Assembly (NCBI GenBank): GCA_041389495.1
Contig: JAWKRT010000001.1
Coordinates: 744,001-808,000, forward strand
DNA length: 64,000 nt
Direction: 5' to 3'
Origin: Myxococcota bacterium
Lineage (GTDB): Bacteria > Myxococcota_A > UBA9160 > UBA4427
Below, in pieces: positions 17,331 through 26,646 of the stretch. A program made the position numbers and the translations under genes. Under the pieces are notes generated by a model that was not told where the DNA came from, ran no database searches, and saw only the letters and a list, made by a program, of their open reading frames with translations. Positions within the stretch are counted from its first letter, which is position 1, and each line of letters opens with the position of its first letter.

Positions 17331-17888
17331 ATGGCCGCGCCGCTGCGCATCGAGCTCGTCGAGGGCGACCTCACCGAGCAGGACGTCGACGCGATCGTGA
17401 ACGCCGCGAACAGCGCGCTCGTGCTCGGGAGCGGCGTGGCGGGCGCGATCCGCGAGAAGGGCGGGCCTAGCATCCAGCGCGAGTGCGACGCGCACGGCCC
17501 CGTCGAGGTCGGCGACGCGGCGATCACGGGCGCCGGCGACCTGCGCGCGCGCTACGTCATCCATGCGGCGGGCATGCCGCCGGGCGGCGGTGCGAGCGAG
17601 GAGAGCGTGCGCAGCGCCGTCCGCCGCAGCCTCGAGCTCGCGCGCGAGCGCGGCCTTCGCAGCATCGCGTTCCCCGCGATCGGCGCGGGCGTGGGCGGCT
17701 TCCCGCTGCAGCGGTGCGCCGAGGTCTCGCTCGAGGAGGCGCGCGCGCACGCGAGGGGCGACACCTCGCTCGAGCTCGTGCGCTTCGTGCTCTTCGGCGA
17801 GCCCGCCTATCGCGTCTTCGAGATGGTGGACGACGCCGCGAAGGTCGCCGCCCAGATGGAGCGCCTCCGGCGCCGCGACGGTCGCTGA
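17331..17888 (+). CDS. Macro-domain protein (O-acetyl-ADP-ribose deacetylase-like)
   Basis: 185 residues forming a single macro domain. The ADP-ribose-binding motifs are present: [11 protein letters not shown], a Gly-rich SGVAGAI loop, and [12 protein letters not shown]. Macro domains of this class remove acetyl or ADP-ribose groups from O-acetyl-ADP-ribose or proteins. The C-terminus is helical and basic. It follows the conserved gene at 16301 closely, and the heme operon begins about 80 bp downstream. Confidence 0.9.
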   Translation: MAAPLRIELVEGDLTEQDVDAIVNAANSALVLGSGVAGAIREKGGPSIQRECDAHGPVEVGDAAITGAGDLRARYVIHAAGMPPGGGASEESVRSAVRRSLELARERGLRSIAFPAIGAGVGGFPLQRCAEVSLEEARAHARGDTSLELVRFVLFGEPAYRVFEMVDDAAKVAAQMERLRRRDGR

Positions 17889-17939
17889 GGCCGCGTACGA
17901 AGGGCTCCGGGCCGCGGCCGCGCCGGCCGATGCCCGCCC

Positions 17940-17945
17940 TATACT
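17940..17945 (+). promoter_or_regulatory. Candidate -10 box of the heme operon (TATACT)
   Basis: TATACT, 26 nt before the TTG at 17972. It falls downstream of the only in-frame ATG (17930), so a transcript from here could not use that ATG. This supports the TTG start. No clear -35 element. Confidence 0.4.
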
Positions 17946-17971
17946 CGCCGCCCCTCGAGCGGAGGGCTCCG

Positions 17972-18763
17972 TTGATCGAGCTCCACCAGATCGCCGCCGC
18001 GCTCTACCTCGCCGCCGGCATCGGCTCGCTGCTCGGCGTCGTGCTGCCCGCGGAGCGCATGAGCCGCGGCGGCGCGTGGGGGCTCGGTCTCGCCGCGCTC
18101 GTGCACGCGGCGGCCTTCGCGACGCTCCACCGCCTCGACCCCCCGCCGCCGCTCACGGACGTCGCGGTCGTGATCTCGCTCTCGGCGTGGATGGCCGTCG
18201 TCTTCCTGCTGCTCTTCATGTGGCGCGTGCGCCTCCCCGGCCTCGCCGCCGCCATCGGGCCGGTCGCGTTCCTCGCGGTGTTCGTCGCGGCGCTGCTGCT
18301 GCCGCACGAGCCGGCGAGCGCGTCGGCGGCGCAGGGCGCGTGGCCGCACGCGCACGTGCTGCTCGCGGCGGCCGGGCTCGCGCTGCTCGGGCTCGCGGGC
18401 CTCGCGGGCGCGATCTACCTGGTCGAGCACCGCCGGCTCAAGTCGAAGCGCATGCCGCCGCGCCGGCTCCAGCTCCCGAGCCTCGAGGCGCTCGACCGCG
18501 TGAACGCGGTCGCCCTCGCGCTCGGCTTCCCGCTGCTCACGCTCGGCGTGCTGACGGGCGTCGCCTGGCAGCGGGCCGAGCTCGGGCGCGCGTTCGCGGT
18601 CGGCAGCCACGAGACGTGGACCGTGCTCGCGTGGGTGCTCTACGCCGGCCTCGTCGCCTCGCGCTTCCTCGGCGGCCAGGGCGCGCGCCAGGCCGCGGCG
18701 AGCGCGGTGGCGGGCTTCGCCTTCCTGCTCTTCGCCGTCGTCGGCATCGGGCTGCTCCCGTGA
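17972..18763 (+). CDS. Cytochrome c assembly CcsA/HemX-like membrane protein
   Basis: 263 residues with about eight hydrophobic helices and conserved histidines (HAHVLLAAAG, GSHETWTVLAW) of the kind that bind heme in the CcsA/CcmC/HemX family. HemX-type proteins often stand just before hemA, as here, and influence glutamyl-tRNA reductase levels or heme delivery. I choose the TTG at 17972 because GGAGGG lies 6-10 nt upstream and the TATACT box at 17940 excludes the in-frame ATG at 17930. The stop overlaps hemA by four bases. Confidence 0.78.
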   Translation: MIELHQIAAALYLAAGIGSLLGVVLPAERMSRGGAWGLGLAALVHAAAFATLHRLDPPPPLTDVAVVISLSAWMAVVFLLLFMWRVRLPGLAAAIGPVAFLAVFVAALLLPHEPASASAAQGAWPHAHVLLAAAGLALLGLAGLAGAIYLVEHRRLKSKRMPPRRLQLPSLEALDRVNAVALALGFPLLTLGVLTGVAWQRAELGRAFAVGSHETWTVLAWVLYAGLVASRFLGGQGARQAAASAVAGFAFLLFAVVGIGLLP

Positions 18764-20148
18764 AGATCCTGCTCGTCGGCATGAACCACGAGAGCGCGCC
18801 GGTCGAGGTGCGCGAACGCTATGCGGTGGGCGACCCGGAGCCGCTCCTCGGCAAGCTCGTCGCGTGCGAGGACGTCGACGAGGCCGTCATCCTCTCGACG
18901 TGCAACCGCGTCGAGCTGTGCGTGACGACGCACCACGTCGAGTCCGCCACGCACACGCTGCTGCGCTTCTTCGAGCGCGAGCTCGCGCACGGCGGAGGCG
19001 CCCCCGCCCCCGCGCTCGACCACGCCGTCTACGTCCACAGCGGCCGGGCCGCGGCCGCCCACGTCCTGCGCGTCGCGGCGTCGATCGATTCGATGGTCGT
19101 CGGCGAGCCGCAGATCCTCGGACAGGTGAAGGACGCGTACCGCGCGGCGGTCGAGGCCGGCGCGTGCGGCCCGGTGCTGTCGCGCCTCTTCCAGCGCGCG
19201 TTCGCGACCGCGAAGCGCGTGAAGAACGAGACGGGCATCGCGCAGCGGCCGGTCTCGGTGGCGCGCGTCGCCGTCGATCTCGCGCGCCAGATCTTCGAGC
19301 GCTTCGACGACAAGCGCGCGCTGCTCGTCGGCGCCGGCGACATGACCGAGCTCGCGCTCGAGGCGCTCGTGCGCGAGGGCCTCCGCCACGTGCACGTCGC
19401 GAACCGCACGCGGAGCCACGCCGAGGAGCTGGCCGCGCGCTTCGGCGCCACCGCCCACGGGCTCGACGAGCTCGACGCGCTGCTCGCCGACGCGGACGTC
19501 GTGCTCACGTCGATCGGCGCGGACGAGCCGATCGTCACGGCCGAGCGCGCGCGCGCGGCGCTCGCCGCGCGGCGCCGGCGCCCGCTCTTCTTCATCGACA
19601 TCGGCGTGCCGCGCAACGTGCACCCGGACGTCGACGGGCTCGAGAACGCCTATCTCTACGACGTCGACGACCTGCAGCAGGTGTCCGAGCGCAACGCGGA
19701 GGAGCGCCAGCGCGAGGCGCTGCGCGCGGAGGGCATCGTCCGCGAGGAGGAGCAGCGCTTCGACGGCTGGCTCGTGGCGCTCGAGGCCGTGCCCACGATC
19801 CGCCACCTGCGCGAGCGCGCGGAGGCGATCCGCACGAGCGAGCTCGAGCGCGCGCTCGCGCGCAGCCCGCGCGCGCTCGGCGCCGAGGAGCGCGAGGTGG
19901 TCGAGCGCGCGACGCGCGCGATCGTGAACAAGCTGCTGCACCCGCCGCTCGCGAAGCTGCGCGCCGAGACCGACCGCGAGGAGGGCATCGCGATGCTCGA
20001 GGCCGCGCGCGCGCTGTTCGGGCTCGACGAGCCGATCGGGCGCGCGGGAGTCCGCCCGCTCGCGGGCGACGGCGACGCGTCCGACGCGCCGGTCGGCGAC
20101 GGCGCGCGCGATCCCGACGAGGGCGACGGCGGAGCCGCCGCGGGATGA
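18760..20148 (+). CDS. hemA: Glutamyl-tRNA reductase
   Basis: 462 residues. It reduces glutamyl-tRNA(Glu) to glutamate-1-semialdehyde, the first step of the C5 heme pathway. The catalytic cysteine is in STCNRVE (Cys48), the NADPH fold in LLVGAGDMTELALEAL, and the dimerisation helices at the C-terminus. The tail after residue 430 is an acidic, Gly-rich extension. The GTG start overlaps the upstream stop, and the ATGA at the end overlaps hemC, so the operon is translationally coupled. No hemL is in the window. Confidence 0.96.
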   Translation: MKILLVGMNHESAPVEVRERYAVGDPEPLLGKLVACEDVDEAVILSTCNRVELCVTTHHVESATHTLLRFFERELAHGGGAPAPALDHAVYVHSGRAAAAHVLRVAASIDSMVVGEPQILGQVKDAYRAAVEAGACGPVLSRLFQRAFATAKRVKNETGIAQRPVSVARVAVDLARQIFERFDDKRALLVGAGDMTELALEALVREGLRHVHVANRTRSHAEELAARFGATAHGLDELDALLADADVVLTSIGADEPIVTAERARAALAARRRRPLFFIDIGVPRNVHPDVDGLENAYLYDVDDLQQVSERNAEERQREALRAEGIVREEEQRFDGWLVALEAVPTIRHLRERAEAIRTSELERALARSPRALGAEEREVVERATRAIVNKLLHPPLAKLRAETDREEGIAMLEAARALFGLDEPIGRAGVRPLAGDGDASDAPVGDGARDPDEGDGGAAAG

Positions 20149-21098
20149 GCGACGCGCGCGCCGTCCGCATCGCGACGCGAGGGAGCGACCTCGCGCTCGC
20201 GCAGGCCCGCCACGTCGCCGCGCGCATCGAGCGCGAGCTCGGCCGCGCGACGGAGCTCGTCGTCGTCACGACGAGCGGCGACCGCATCCAGGATCGACCG
20301 CTCGCGAAGATCGGCGGCAAGGGACTGTTCGTGAAGGAGATCGAGCAGGCGCTGCTCGAGGAGCGCGCCGACGTCGCCGTCCACAGCGCGAAGGACCTGC
20401 CCGCCCGCCTCGCCGACGGCTGCGCGCTCGCGGCCTTTCCCGAGCGCGTCGACGCGCGCGACGCGCTCGTCGCGCGCGCGGGCGGGGCGACGCTGGGCGC
20501 GCTGCCGCGCGGCGCGCGCGTCGGCACCGGGAGCACGCGCCGCATCGCGCAGCTGCTCGCGGCCCGTCCCGACCTCGTCGTCGTGCCGCTGCGCGGCAAC
20601 GTGCCGACGCGCATCGCGAAGCTCGAGAGCGAGTCGCTCGACGCCGTCGTGCTCGCGTGCGCGGGCCTCGACCGCCTCGGCCTCGCCGCGCACGTGCGCG
20701 AGCGCATCGACACGGCGCGCATGCTGCCCGCCGTCTGCCAGGGGACGCTCGCGCTCGAGACGCGCGCCGACGACGCGCTGCGCGCCGACATCGCGCGGCT
20801 CGAGGACGCGCGCGTCGCGCCCGGCGCGCGCGCCGAACGCGCCTTCCTCGTGCGGCTCGGCGGCGACTGCACGGTTCCGCTCGCGGCGCACGCGACGCCG
20901 GTCGACGGTGCGCCGGGGCGGCTTCGCCTGCGCGCGCTGCTCGCGAACGAGGACGGCTCGGTGATCCTGCGCGACGAAGGCGAGGCGGACGCGCGCGACG
21001 CCGAGGGGCTCGGCGCGCGCGCGGCCGAGCGCGTGCTCGACGGCGGCGGGCGCGCGCTGCTCGAGCAGCTCCGCGCGCGCGCCGGGGCCGCGCCGTGA
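20145..21098 (+). CDS. hemC: Porphobilinogen deaminase (hydroxymethylbilane synthase)
   Basis: 317 residues. It joins four porphobilinogens into hydroxymethylbilane. Family motifs include [34 protein letters not shown] and [16 protein letters not shown]. The dipyrromethane cofactor attaches to Cys242 in [10 protein letters not shown]. The ATG at 20145 overlaps the hemA stop and the GTG of the next gene overlaps its own stop. Confidence 0.97.
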   Translation: MSDARAVRIATRGSDLALAQARHVAARIERELGRATELVVVTTSGDRIQDRPLAKIGGKGLFVKEIEQALLEERADVAVHSAKDLPARLADGCALAAFPERVDARDALVARAGGATLGALPRGARVGTGSTRRIAQLLAARPDLVVVPLRGNVPTRIAKLESESLDAVVLACAGLDRLGLAAHVRERIDTARMLPAVCQGTLALETRADDALRADIARLEDARVAPGARAERAFLVRLGGDCTVPLAAHATPVDGAPGRLRLRALLANEDGSVILRDEGEADARDAEGLGARAAERVLDGGGRALLEQLRARAGAAP

Positions 21099-22759
21099 GC
21101 GACGCGCGCGGGCGCGTCGCGCTCGTCGGCGCCGGGCCGGGCGACCCCGAGCTCATCACGGTCCGCGGTGCCAACGCGCTGCGCGAGGCGGACGTCGTCC
21201 TCTACGACGAGCTCGCCTGCGACGACCTGCTCGCGCTCGCGCCGCCGACCGCGCTGCTCGTCAACGTCGGCAAGCGCGGGCACGACGCGCCGACGCGCTC
21301 GCAGGGCGACATCGATGCGCTGCTCGTCGAGCACGCGCGCGCCGGGCGTCGCGTCGTGCGGCTCAAGGGCGGCGACCCGTTCGTGTTCGGGCGCGGCGGC
21401 GAGGAGGCGAGCGCGTGCGTCGCCGCGGGCGTGCCGTTCGAGGTCGTTCCGGGCGTCCCGTCGGCGACGGCGGCGCTCGCCTACGCGGGCATTCCCGTCA
21501 CCGACCGGCGCCACGCGGCGTCGTTCGCCGTCGTCACCGGACACAAGGACCCGACGCGCGTCTCGGAGGAGACGCGCTGGGCCGAGCTCGGGCGCGCCGT
21601 CGACACGCTCGTGATCCTGATGGGGATGCGCAATCTCGCGCAGATCGTCGCGAAGCTCGTCGCCGGCGGTCGCGCGGCGTCGACGCCCGCGGCCGCGGTG
21701 ATGCACGGGACGCTCGGACTGCAGCGCACGGTCGTGGCGCCGCTCGGCGAGCTGCCGGCCGCGGTCGAGCGCGCGGGGCTGCGCGCGCCCTCCGCGGTCG
21801 TCGTCGGCGACGTGGTGCGGCTCCGCGACGAGCTCGCGTGGTGGGAGCGCGCGCCGCTCTTCGGCCTGCGCGTGCTCGTCACGCGCGCGCGCGCGCAGGC
21901 GGGCGACGTGCTGCACGCGCTGCGCGCCGCGGGCGCCGAGCCCGTCGTGGCGCCGATGATCCGCGTCGAGCCGCCCGAGGACGCGCGCGCGCTCGACGCG
22001 GCACTCGGTGCGCTCGCCGCGGGCGGCACCTACGACGCCGTCGTGTTCACGAGCGCGAACGCCGTGCGCTTCACGGCGCTCCGCGCGCGCGCGCGCGGCA
22101 TCGCGCTCGGCGGCCTCGCCGCGCGCGTCGTGTGCGGCGGGCCCGTGACCGCGCGCGCCGCGCTCGAGGCCGGGCTGCCCGTGCACCTCGTGCCGCCGGC
22201 CGACGCCGGCGCGGGCGACGCCGACGCGCTGCTCGCGGCGATCGAGCGCGAGCTCGCGCCGCGCGGCCGTCGCTTCCTGCTGCCGCGCTCGCAGATCGGG
22301 CGCGACGTGCTGCGCGACGGGCTGCGCGCGGCGGGTGCGGCGGTCGACGCCGTCGTCGCCTATCGCACGCTCGAGCCCGAGCCCGGCGCGATCGACGGCG
22401 GGCTCGCCGCGCAGATCGGCGCTGGTGCGCTCGCGGTCGTCACGTTCACGAGCCCGTCGACCGTGCGGCACCTGCTCGCGCGGGTCGACGCGGAAGGGCG
22501 CGCGGCGCTCGGCGCGGGCCTGGTGGCCGCGGTCGGGCCGACGACGGCCGACGCGCTGCGCGCCGAGGGGCTCGCGCCCGAGGTCGTGCCGGCGCGGCCC
22601 GGAGGGCTGGCCCTCGTCGACGCGCTCGTCGACCATCTGCGCGCGCATCCCGCGCGCCGCGACGCGCTGCGCGCGCGACAGGACGAGGCGCTCGCGCGCA
22701 TCGCCGCGGTGGCGGCGGCGGACGCGGCGAGCGGCGATGCGAACCGAGGAGAGCGATGA
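21095..22759 (+). CDS. cobA-hemD: Uroporphyrinogen-III C-methyltransferase / uroporphyrinogen-III synthase fusion
   Basis: 554 residues with two enzymes. Residues about 5-250 are a SUMT/CobA domain ([31 protein letters not shown]), which methylates uroporphyrinogen III to precorrin-2 for siroheme or cobalamin. Residues about 258-520 are a HemD-type synthase ([39 protein letters not shown]), which closes hydroxymethylbilane to uroporphyrinogen III. The fusion places the branch point between heme and siroheme/B12 in one chain. It is coupled on both sides by four-base overlaps. Confidence 0.94.
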   Translation: MSDARGRVALVGAGPGDPELITVRGANALREADVVLYDELACDDLLALAPPTALLVNVGKRGHDAPTRSQGDIDALLVEHARAGRRVVRLKGGDPFVFGRGGEEASACVAAGVPFEVVPGVPSATAALAYAGIPVTDRRHAASFAVVTGHKDPTRVSEETRWAELGRAVDTLVILMGMRNLAQIVAKLVAGGRAASTPAAAVMHGTLGLQRTVVAPLGELPAAVERAGLRAPSAVVVGDVVRLRDELAWWERAPLFGLRVLVTRARAQAGDVLHALRAAGAEPVVAPMIRVEPPEDARALDAALGALAAGGTYDAVVFTSANAVRFTALRARARGIALGGLAARVVCGGPVTARAALEAGLPVHLVPPADAGAGDADALLAAIERELAPRGRRFLLPRSQIGRDVLRDGLRAAGAAVDAVVAYRTLEPEPGAIDGGLAAQIGAGALAVVTFTSPSTVRHLLARVDAEGRAALGAGLVAAVGPTTADALRAEGLAPEVVPARPGGLALVDALVDHLRAHPARRDALRARQDEALARIAAVAAADAASGDANRGER

Positions 22760-23727
22760 CCTATCCCACGCAGCGGATGCGGCGCCTGCGCCGCACGGAG
22801 ACGCTCCGGCGCATGCGCCGCGAGACACGGCTCTCGCGCGACGACCTCGTGCTCCCGCTCTTCGTCGTCGAGGGGCACGGCGTGCGCGAGCCGGTCGGCT
22901 CGATGCCGGGCGTGCTCCGCTTCTCCGTCGACCAGCTCGTCGACGAGTGCAAGCGCGTCCACGACCTCGGCGTCCCGGCGGTGATCCTGTTCGGCATCCC
23001 CTCCGCGAAGGACGCGCGCGGTTCGGGCGCCGACGCGCCCGACGGCATCGTGCAGCGCGCGGTCGCCGCGATCAAGCGCGAGCGCGACGCGCTCTGCGTC
23101 ATCACCGACGTCTGCATGTGCGAGTACACCGACCACGGCCACTGCGGCGTGCTCGAGGGCGACCACGTCGTGAACGACGCGTCGGTCGAGCGGCTCGCGA
23201 TGACGGCGCTCTCGCACGCGCGTGCGGGTGCCGACGTGGTCGCGCCCTCCGACATGATGGACGGCCGGGTCGGCGCGATCCGCGACGCGCTCGACGGCCA
23301 CGGCTTCGAGGAGACGGTCATCCTGTCGTACGCGGCGAAGTACGCGAGCGCCTACTACGGGCCGTTCCGCGAGGCCGCCGAGAGCACGCCCGCCTTCGGC
23401 GACCGCCGCGCCTACCAGATGGACCCGCCCAACAAGCGCGAGGCGCTCGCCGAGATGGAGCTCGACGTCGAGGAGGGCGCGGACGTGCTGATGGTGAAGC
23501 CGGCGCTCCCCTATCTGGACGTGCTCGCCGCCGCGCGCGAGCGCTTCGACCTGCCGCTCGCCGCGTATCACGTCTCCGGCGAGTACGCGATGATCCGCGC
23601 GGCCGCGGAGCGCGGCTGGATCGACGGAGATCGCGCGATGGACGAGGCGCTCGTCGCGATCAAGCGGGCCGGCGCGGACTGGATCCTCACCTACGCGGCG
23701 GCCGACGTGGCCGCGCGGCTTCGCTAG
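22756..23727 (+). CDS. hemB: Delta-aminolevulinic acid dehydratase (porphobilinogen synthase)
   Basis: 323 residues. It condenses two aminolevulinates to porphobilinogen. The zinc-type cysteine cluster is present in [14 protein letters not shown], and the Schiff-base lysine lies in [11 protein letters not shown], with a second lysine in [13 protein letters not shown]. It thus belongs to the Zn-dependent class. The ATG at 22756 overlaps the preceding stop, and this is the last gene of the heme operon. Confidence 0.97.
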   Translation: MTYPTQRMRRLRRTETLRRMRRETRLSRDDLVLPLFVVEGHGVREPVGSMPGVLRFSVDQLVDECKRVHDLGVPAVILFGIPSAKDARGSGADAPDGIVQRAVAAIKRERDALCVITDVCMCEYTDHGHCGVLEGDHVVNDASVERLAMTALSHARAGADVVAPSDMMDGRVGAIRDALDGHGFEETVILSYAAKYASAYYGPFREAAESTPAFGDRRAYQMDPPNKREALAEMELDVEEGADVLMVKPALPYLDVLAAARERFDLPLAAYHVSGEYAMIRAAAERGWIDGDRAMDEALVAIKRAGADWILTYAAADVAARLR

Positions 23728-23743
23728 CGGGGCGCGGGACGGC

Positions 23744-23938
23744 ATGGCCACGCAGTACAAGGTCGTCGAGCTCGCGACCGTGACCGACGAGACGATCGAG
23801 AAGGCGCTCAACGAGGTGACGGCCCAGGGCTGGCGCTTCGACGGCATGCAGTTCGCGATGCGCGACTCGTCGAAGCGGCCGGCGATGGCCTTCCTGACGT
23901 TCGTGCGCGACGTCGCGGACGCGAGCGCCGACGACTAG
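23744..23938 (+). CDS. Small DUF4177-like protein
   Basis: 64 residues, beginning 16 bp after hemB. The pattern KYKVVEL-like start (QYKVVELATV), then EKALNEVTAQGWRFDGMQ, matches small DUF4177-type proteins, which fold as a beta-alpha-beta unit; their role is not established. It may be read on the heme transcript. No signal peptide or membrane segment. Confidence 0.65.
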   Translation: MATQYKVVELATVTDETIEKALNEVTAQGWRFDGMQFAMRDSSKRPAMAFLTFVRDVADASADD

Positions 23939-23944
23939 AGCGGC

Positions 23945-23972
23945 TTTACAGCGCGGATCGCGGACCTAGGCT
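23945..23972 (+). promoter_or_regulatory. Predicted promoter of ahpC-like gene
   Basis: TTTACA, a 16-bp spacer and TAGGCT, about 40 nt before the ATG at 24014. The -35 box matches the sigma-70 consensus at five of six positions. Confidence 0.5.
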
Positions 23973-24013
23973 CGGGCGCCTCGCGTCACCCTTCTACCTC
24001 CGGGAGGAATCCG

Positions 24014-24538
24014 ATGGCTTCGGTGGGACAGCGCGCGCCGGCGTGGTGCGTGAACGCGTACGTGAACGGCGAGCAGCAGCGCATCAGCAGCGACCAGTAC
24101 GCGGGCCGCTGGCACGTCCTCTACTGGTACCCCCTCGACTTCACCTTCGTCTGCCCGACGGAGATCCGCGGCTTCGAGGCCCTGCTCGACGACTTCCGCA
24201 AGGAGGGCGTCGAGGTCGTCGGCGCGAGCACGGACTCGTACTACAGCCACGCCCAGTGGTTCGCCGACCGCAAGACCTTCGCGCAGCCGATCACGCACCC
24301 GGTCGTGGCCGACACGAACCACGCGATGAGCCGCGCCTTCGGCGTCCTGAAGGAGGACGAGGGCATCGCGTACCGCGCCACCGTCGTGGTGGACGACGAG
24401 GGCGTGGTCCGCTCGTTCTGCGTGAACGACCTGAGCGTCGGGCGCAGCCCGGCCGAGGTGCTCCGCACCGTGCAGGCGCTGCGCAGCGGCGGCCTGTGCG
24501 CGGCGGACTGGAAGACGGGCGACGCCTTCGTCGGCTGA
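24014..24538 (+). CDS. ahpC: AhpC/Prx1-type peroxiredoxin
   Basis: 174 residues. It reduces hydrogen peroxide and alkyl hydroperoxides. The peroxidatic cysteine is Cys47 in DFTFVCPTE, and a C-terminal cysteine in GGLCAADWK is the resolving residue of a typical two-Cys enzyme. The catalytic Cys codon is TGC, unlike the UGA in the related gene at 26646. The ATG at 24014 has GGGAGGA close upstream. It has its own promoter; its reductase partner is not in the window, though trxA at 15780 could serve. Confidence 0.93.
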   Translation: MASVGQRAPAWCVNAYVNGEQQRISSDQYAGRWHVLYWYPLDFTFVCPTEIRGFEALLDDFRKEGVEVVGASTDSYYSHAQWFADRKTFAQPITHPVVADTNHAMSRAFGVLKEDEGIAYRATVVVDDEGVVRSFCVNDLSVGRSPAEVLRTVQALRSGGLCAADWKTGDAFVG

Positions 24539-24619
24539 TCGCCGGCGGCGGGCGCGCGGCGCGCGCGCCTGCCCGGCGACGTCCGCGCGACGCGCACGAG
24601 CACGGGAGCGACCCAGCGG

Positions 24620-25969
24620 ATGGCGCGCGATCGGCGCGAACTCGACCGCTCGCGCGTGCCGTCCGGAAGGGCGGAGCGGCTCGCGAGCCTCGGCGTGCTC
24701 GCGGGCAAGCTCGCGCTCGGCGGCGCCGCCGAGGGCGTGCGCCGGCTCGCGGGCGCGAGCGCCGACGCCGGCCACGTCCTGCTCTCGGGCGCGAACGCGC
24801 GCCGCCTCGTCGCTTCGCTCTCCTCGATGCGCGGCGCCGCGATGAAGCTCGGGCAGCTGCTCTCGCTCGAGGCCGAGGACCTGCTCGCGCCCGAGGTCGC
24901 CGACGCGCTCGCCGCGCTCCGCGACGCCGGCCACGCGATGCCGCAGGCGCAGCTCGAGCGCGTGCTGCGCGACGCCTACGGCGCGCGCTGGCGCGATCGC
25001 TTCGCGGAGTTCGACCCCGAGCCGATCGCGGCCGCGTCGATCGGCCAGGTGCACGCCGCGCGCGCGACGGACGGCCGCGACCTCGCGCTCAAGATCCAGT
25101 ACCCGGGTGTCGCGCGCAGCATCGACAGCGACGTCGACAACCTCGCGGCGGCGCTCCGGCTCGCGCGCATCCTGCCCGGCAACGTGGACTTCGCGCCGCT
25201 GCTCGAGGAGGCGAAGCGCCAGCTGCGCGACGAGGCCGACTACGCCAAGGAGGCTTCCTTCCTGGCGCGCTATCGCGCGCTGCTCGCCGACGAGTCGCGC
25301 GTCGTCGTGCCCGCGGTGCACGACGACCTGACGACCGGGACGATCCTCGCGATGGACCGGCTCTACGGCATGCCGCTCGAGGAGCTCTGCAGCCCCGAGT
25401 ACGACGACGCCGCGCGCAACGACGCGGCGGAGCTCCTGCTGCGCATCGTGCTGCGCGAGTTCTTCGAGTTCCACTTCGTGCAGTCGGATCCGAACTTCGC
25501 GAACTACCTGCTGCTGCCCGACCGGCGCATCGGCCTGCTCGACCTCGGCGCGGGCTACGACGCCGACCCGGCGCTCTGTCGCGCGTACGCGAAGCTCTTC
25601 CGCGCGTCCGCCGCCGCCGACCGCGAGGCCGTGCGCGCGGTGGCGACGGAGATCGGCTTCGTGGCGCCGGACGACGCCGCGCGCGACGCCGAGGCCGTAC
25701 TCGACCTCGTCTGGCTCGCGACCGAGCCCTTCCGGCGCTCCGGCCCCTACGACTTCGGCGCGAGCGACCTGCCGTCGCGCGCGCGTGCGAAGTCGGCCGA
25801 GATCGTGTTCGAGCACGGCTTCTGGCGGCCTCCGCCGCCGGCGACGCTCTTCCTGCAGCGCAAGCTCGGCGGCACGTTCCTGCTGTGCGTGAAGCTGCGC
25901 GCGAAGGTCGACGCGCGCGCGCTCGTCGAGCGGGTGCTCGACGAGTTCGAGATCGCGACGACCGCCTAG
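24620..25969 (+). CDS. ABC1/AarF/UbiB-family atypical kinase
   Basis: 449 residues. The family hallmarks are visible: the KxGQ motif in AMKLGQLLSL (about residue 74), the Ala-rich loop AAASIGQVHAA (about residue 138), the lysine in LALKIQYPGV, FVQSDPNFANYLL as the catalytic loop, and DLGAGYDA in place of a DFG motif. Members support ubiquinone or isoprenoid lipid biosynthesis as ATPases. There is no C-terminal membrane helix. It lies between ahpC and an SRPBCC gene. Confidence 0.88.
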   Translation: MARDRRELDRSRVPSGRAERLASLGVLAGKLALGGAAEGVRRLAGASADAGHVLLSGANARRLVASLSSMRGAAMKLGQLLSLEAEDLLAPEVADALAALRDAGHAMPQAQLERVLRDAYGARWRDRFAEFDPEPIAAASIGQVHAARATDGRDLALKIQYPGVARSIDSDVDNLAAALRLARILPGNVDFAPLLEEAKRQLRDEADYAKEASFLARYRALLADESRVVVPAVHDDLTTGTILAMDRLYGMPLEELCSPEYDDAARNDAAELLLRIVLREFFEFHFVQSDPNFANYLLLPDRRIGLLDLGAGYDADPALCRAYAKLFRASAAADREAVRAVATEIGFVAPDDAARDAEAVLDLVWLATEPFRRSGPYDFGASDLPSRARAKSAEIVFEHGFWRPPPPATLFLQRKLGGTFLLCVKLRAKVDARALVERVLDEFEIATTA

Positions 25970-26094
25970 CCTTGCGCGCGCGTCCTGGGTGGCCGCGCCC
26001 TGGCGCCGTTTGCGCGCCGCGGCGCGCGATTCATGCTCGGGCCCGCGACTTCCGCCCGGACGCGCCCCCGCGCGGATGCGCACCGGGAGAGGAC

Positions 26095-26646
26095 ATGGCC
26101 CGCTACGTCGACGCGATCGATCTCCCCATTCCCGTCGAGACGGCCTTCGACTTCCTCGCCGACTTCAGCCGCACGGTCGAGTGGGACCCCGGCGTGGTCG
26201 ACGCGCGCAGGCTCACCGACGGCCCCATCGGCGCGGGCAGCCGGTTCGGCGTGACCGTGTCGTTCCTCGGTCAGACGCTCCCGTTCGAGTACGCGATCGA
26301 GGCGTACGAGCGACCGTCGCGGCTCGTCCTCGTCGGTGAGAGCGACGCGGTGAGCTCGCGCGACGAGATCACGTTCGTCGCGCGGCCGGGCGGGACGCGC
26401 GTGACCTACGAGGCCGCGATCGAGCTCGCGGGGCTGCGCCGGCTCGCCGACCCGCTCGTCGGCGCGCTCTTCCAGATCACCGGGCGGCTCGCCGTGCGCG
26501 GGCTGCGCGAGCGCTTCGCGCGCGGCGACGCGCCGCGCGCGTCGGGCGATCGCGGCGCGGCCTCCTCGCGCGGTGCGCGCTGCGCGCGTCCGCGCACGAC
26601 GACGCCGGCGAACGCGCCGCGAGCGCGCCGCGCGGGAGGCGCGTGA
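26095..26646 (+). CDS. SRPBCC-family lipid/ligand-binding protein
   Basis: 183 residues. The N-terminal 140 or so form a START/Bet v1-like helix-grip fold (IDLPIPVETAFDFLADFSR, VEWDPGV, FVARPGGTRVTYEA) that binds a hydrophobic ligand. The last 40 residues are Arg- and Ala-rich and look disordered. Its TGA overlaps the ATG of the selenoprotein gene (ATGA-type), so the two are translated together. Function is likely related to the redox genes downstream, but this is inference. Confidence 0.8.
   Translation: MARYVDAIDLPIPVETAFDFLADFSRTVEWDPGVVDARRLTDGPIGAGSRFGVTVSFLGQTLPFEYAIEAYERPSRLVLVGESDAVSSRDEITFVARPGGTRVTYEAAIELAGLRRLADPLVGALFQITGRLAVRGLRERFARGDAPRASGDRGAASSRGARCARPRTTTPANAPRARRAGGA

Noticed and set aside
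19592..22828. 1078-codon minus frame opposite hemC/cobA-hemD
   Set aside because: It is antisense to well-recognised heme genes and shows no family motif; a GC-skew shadow.
24014..24538. Possible selenocysteine in AhpC
   Set aside because: Its peroxidatic residue is TGC (Cys47), and no in-frame UGA is present.
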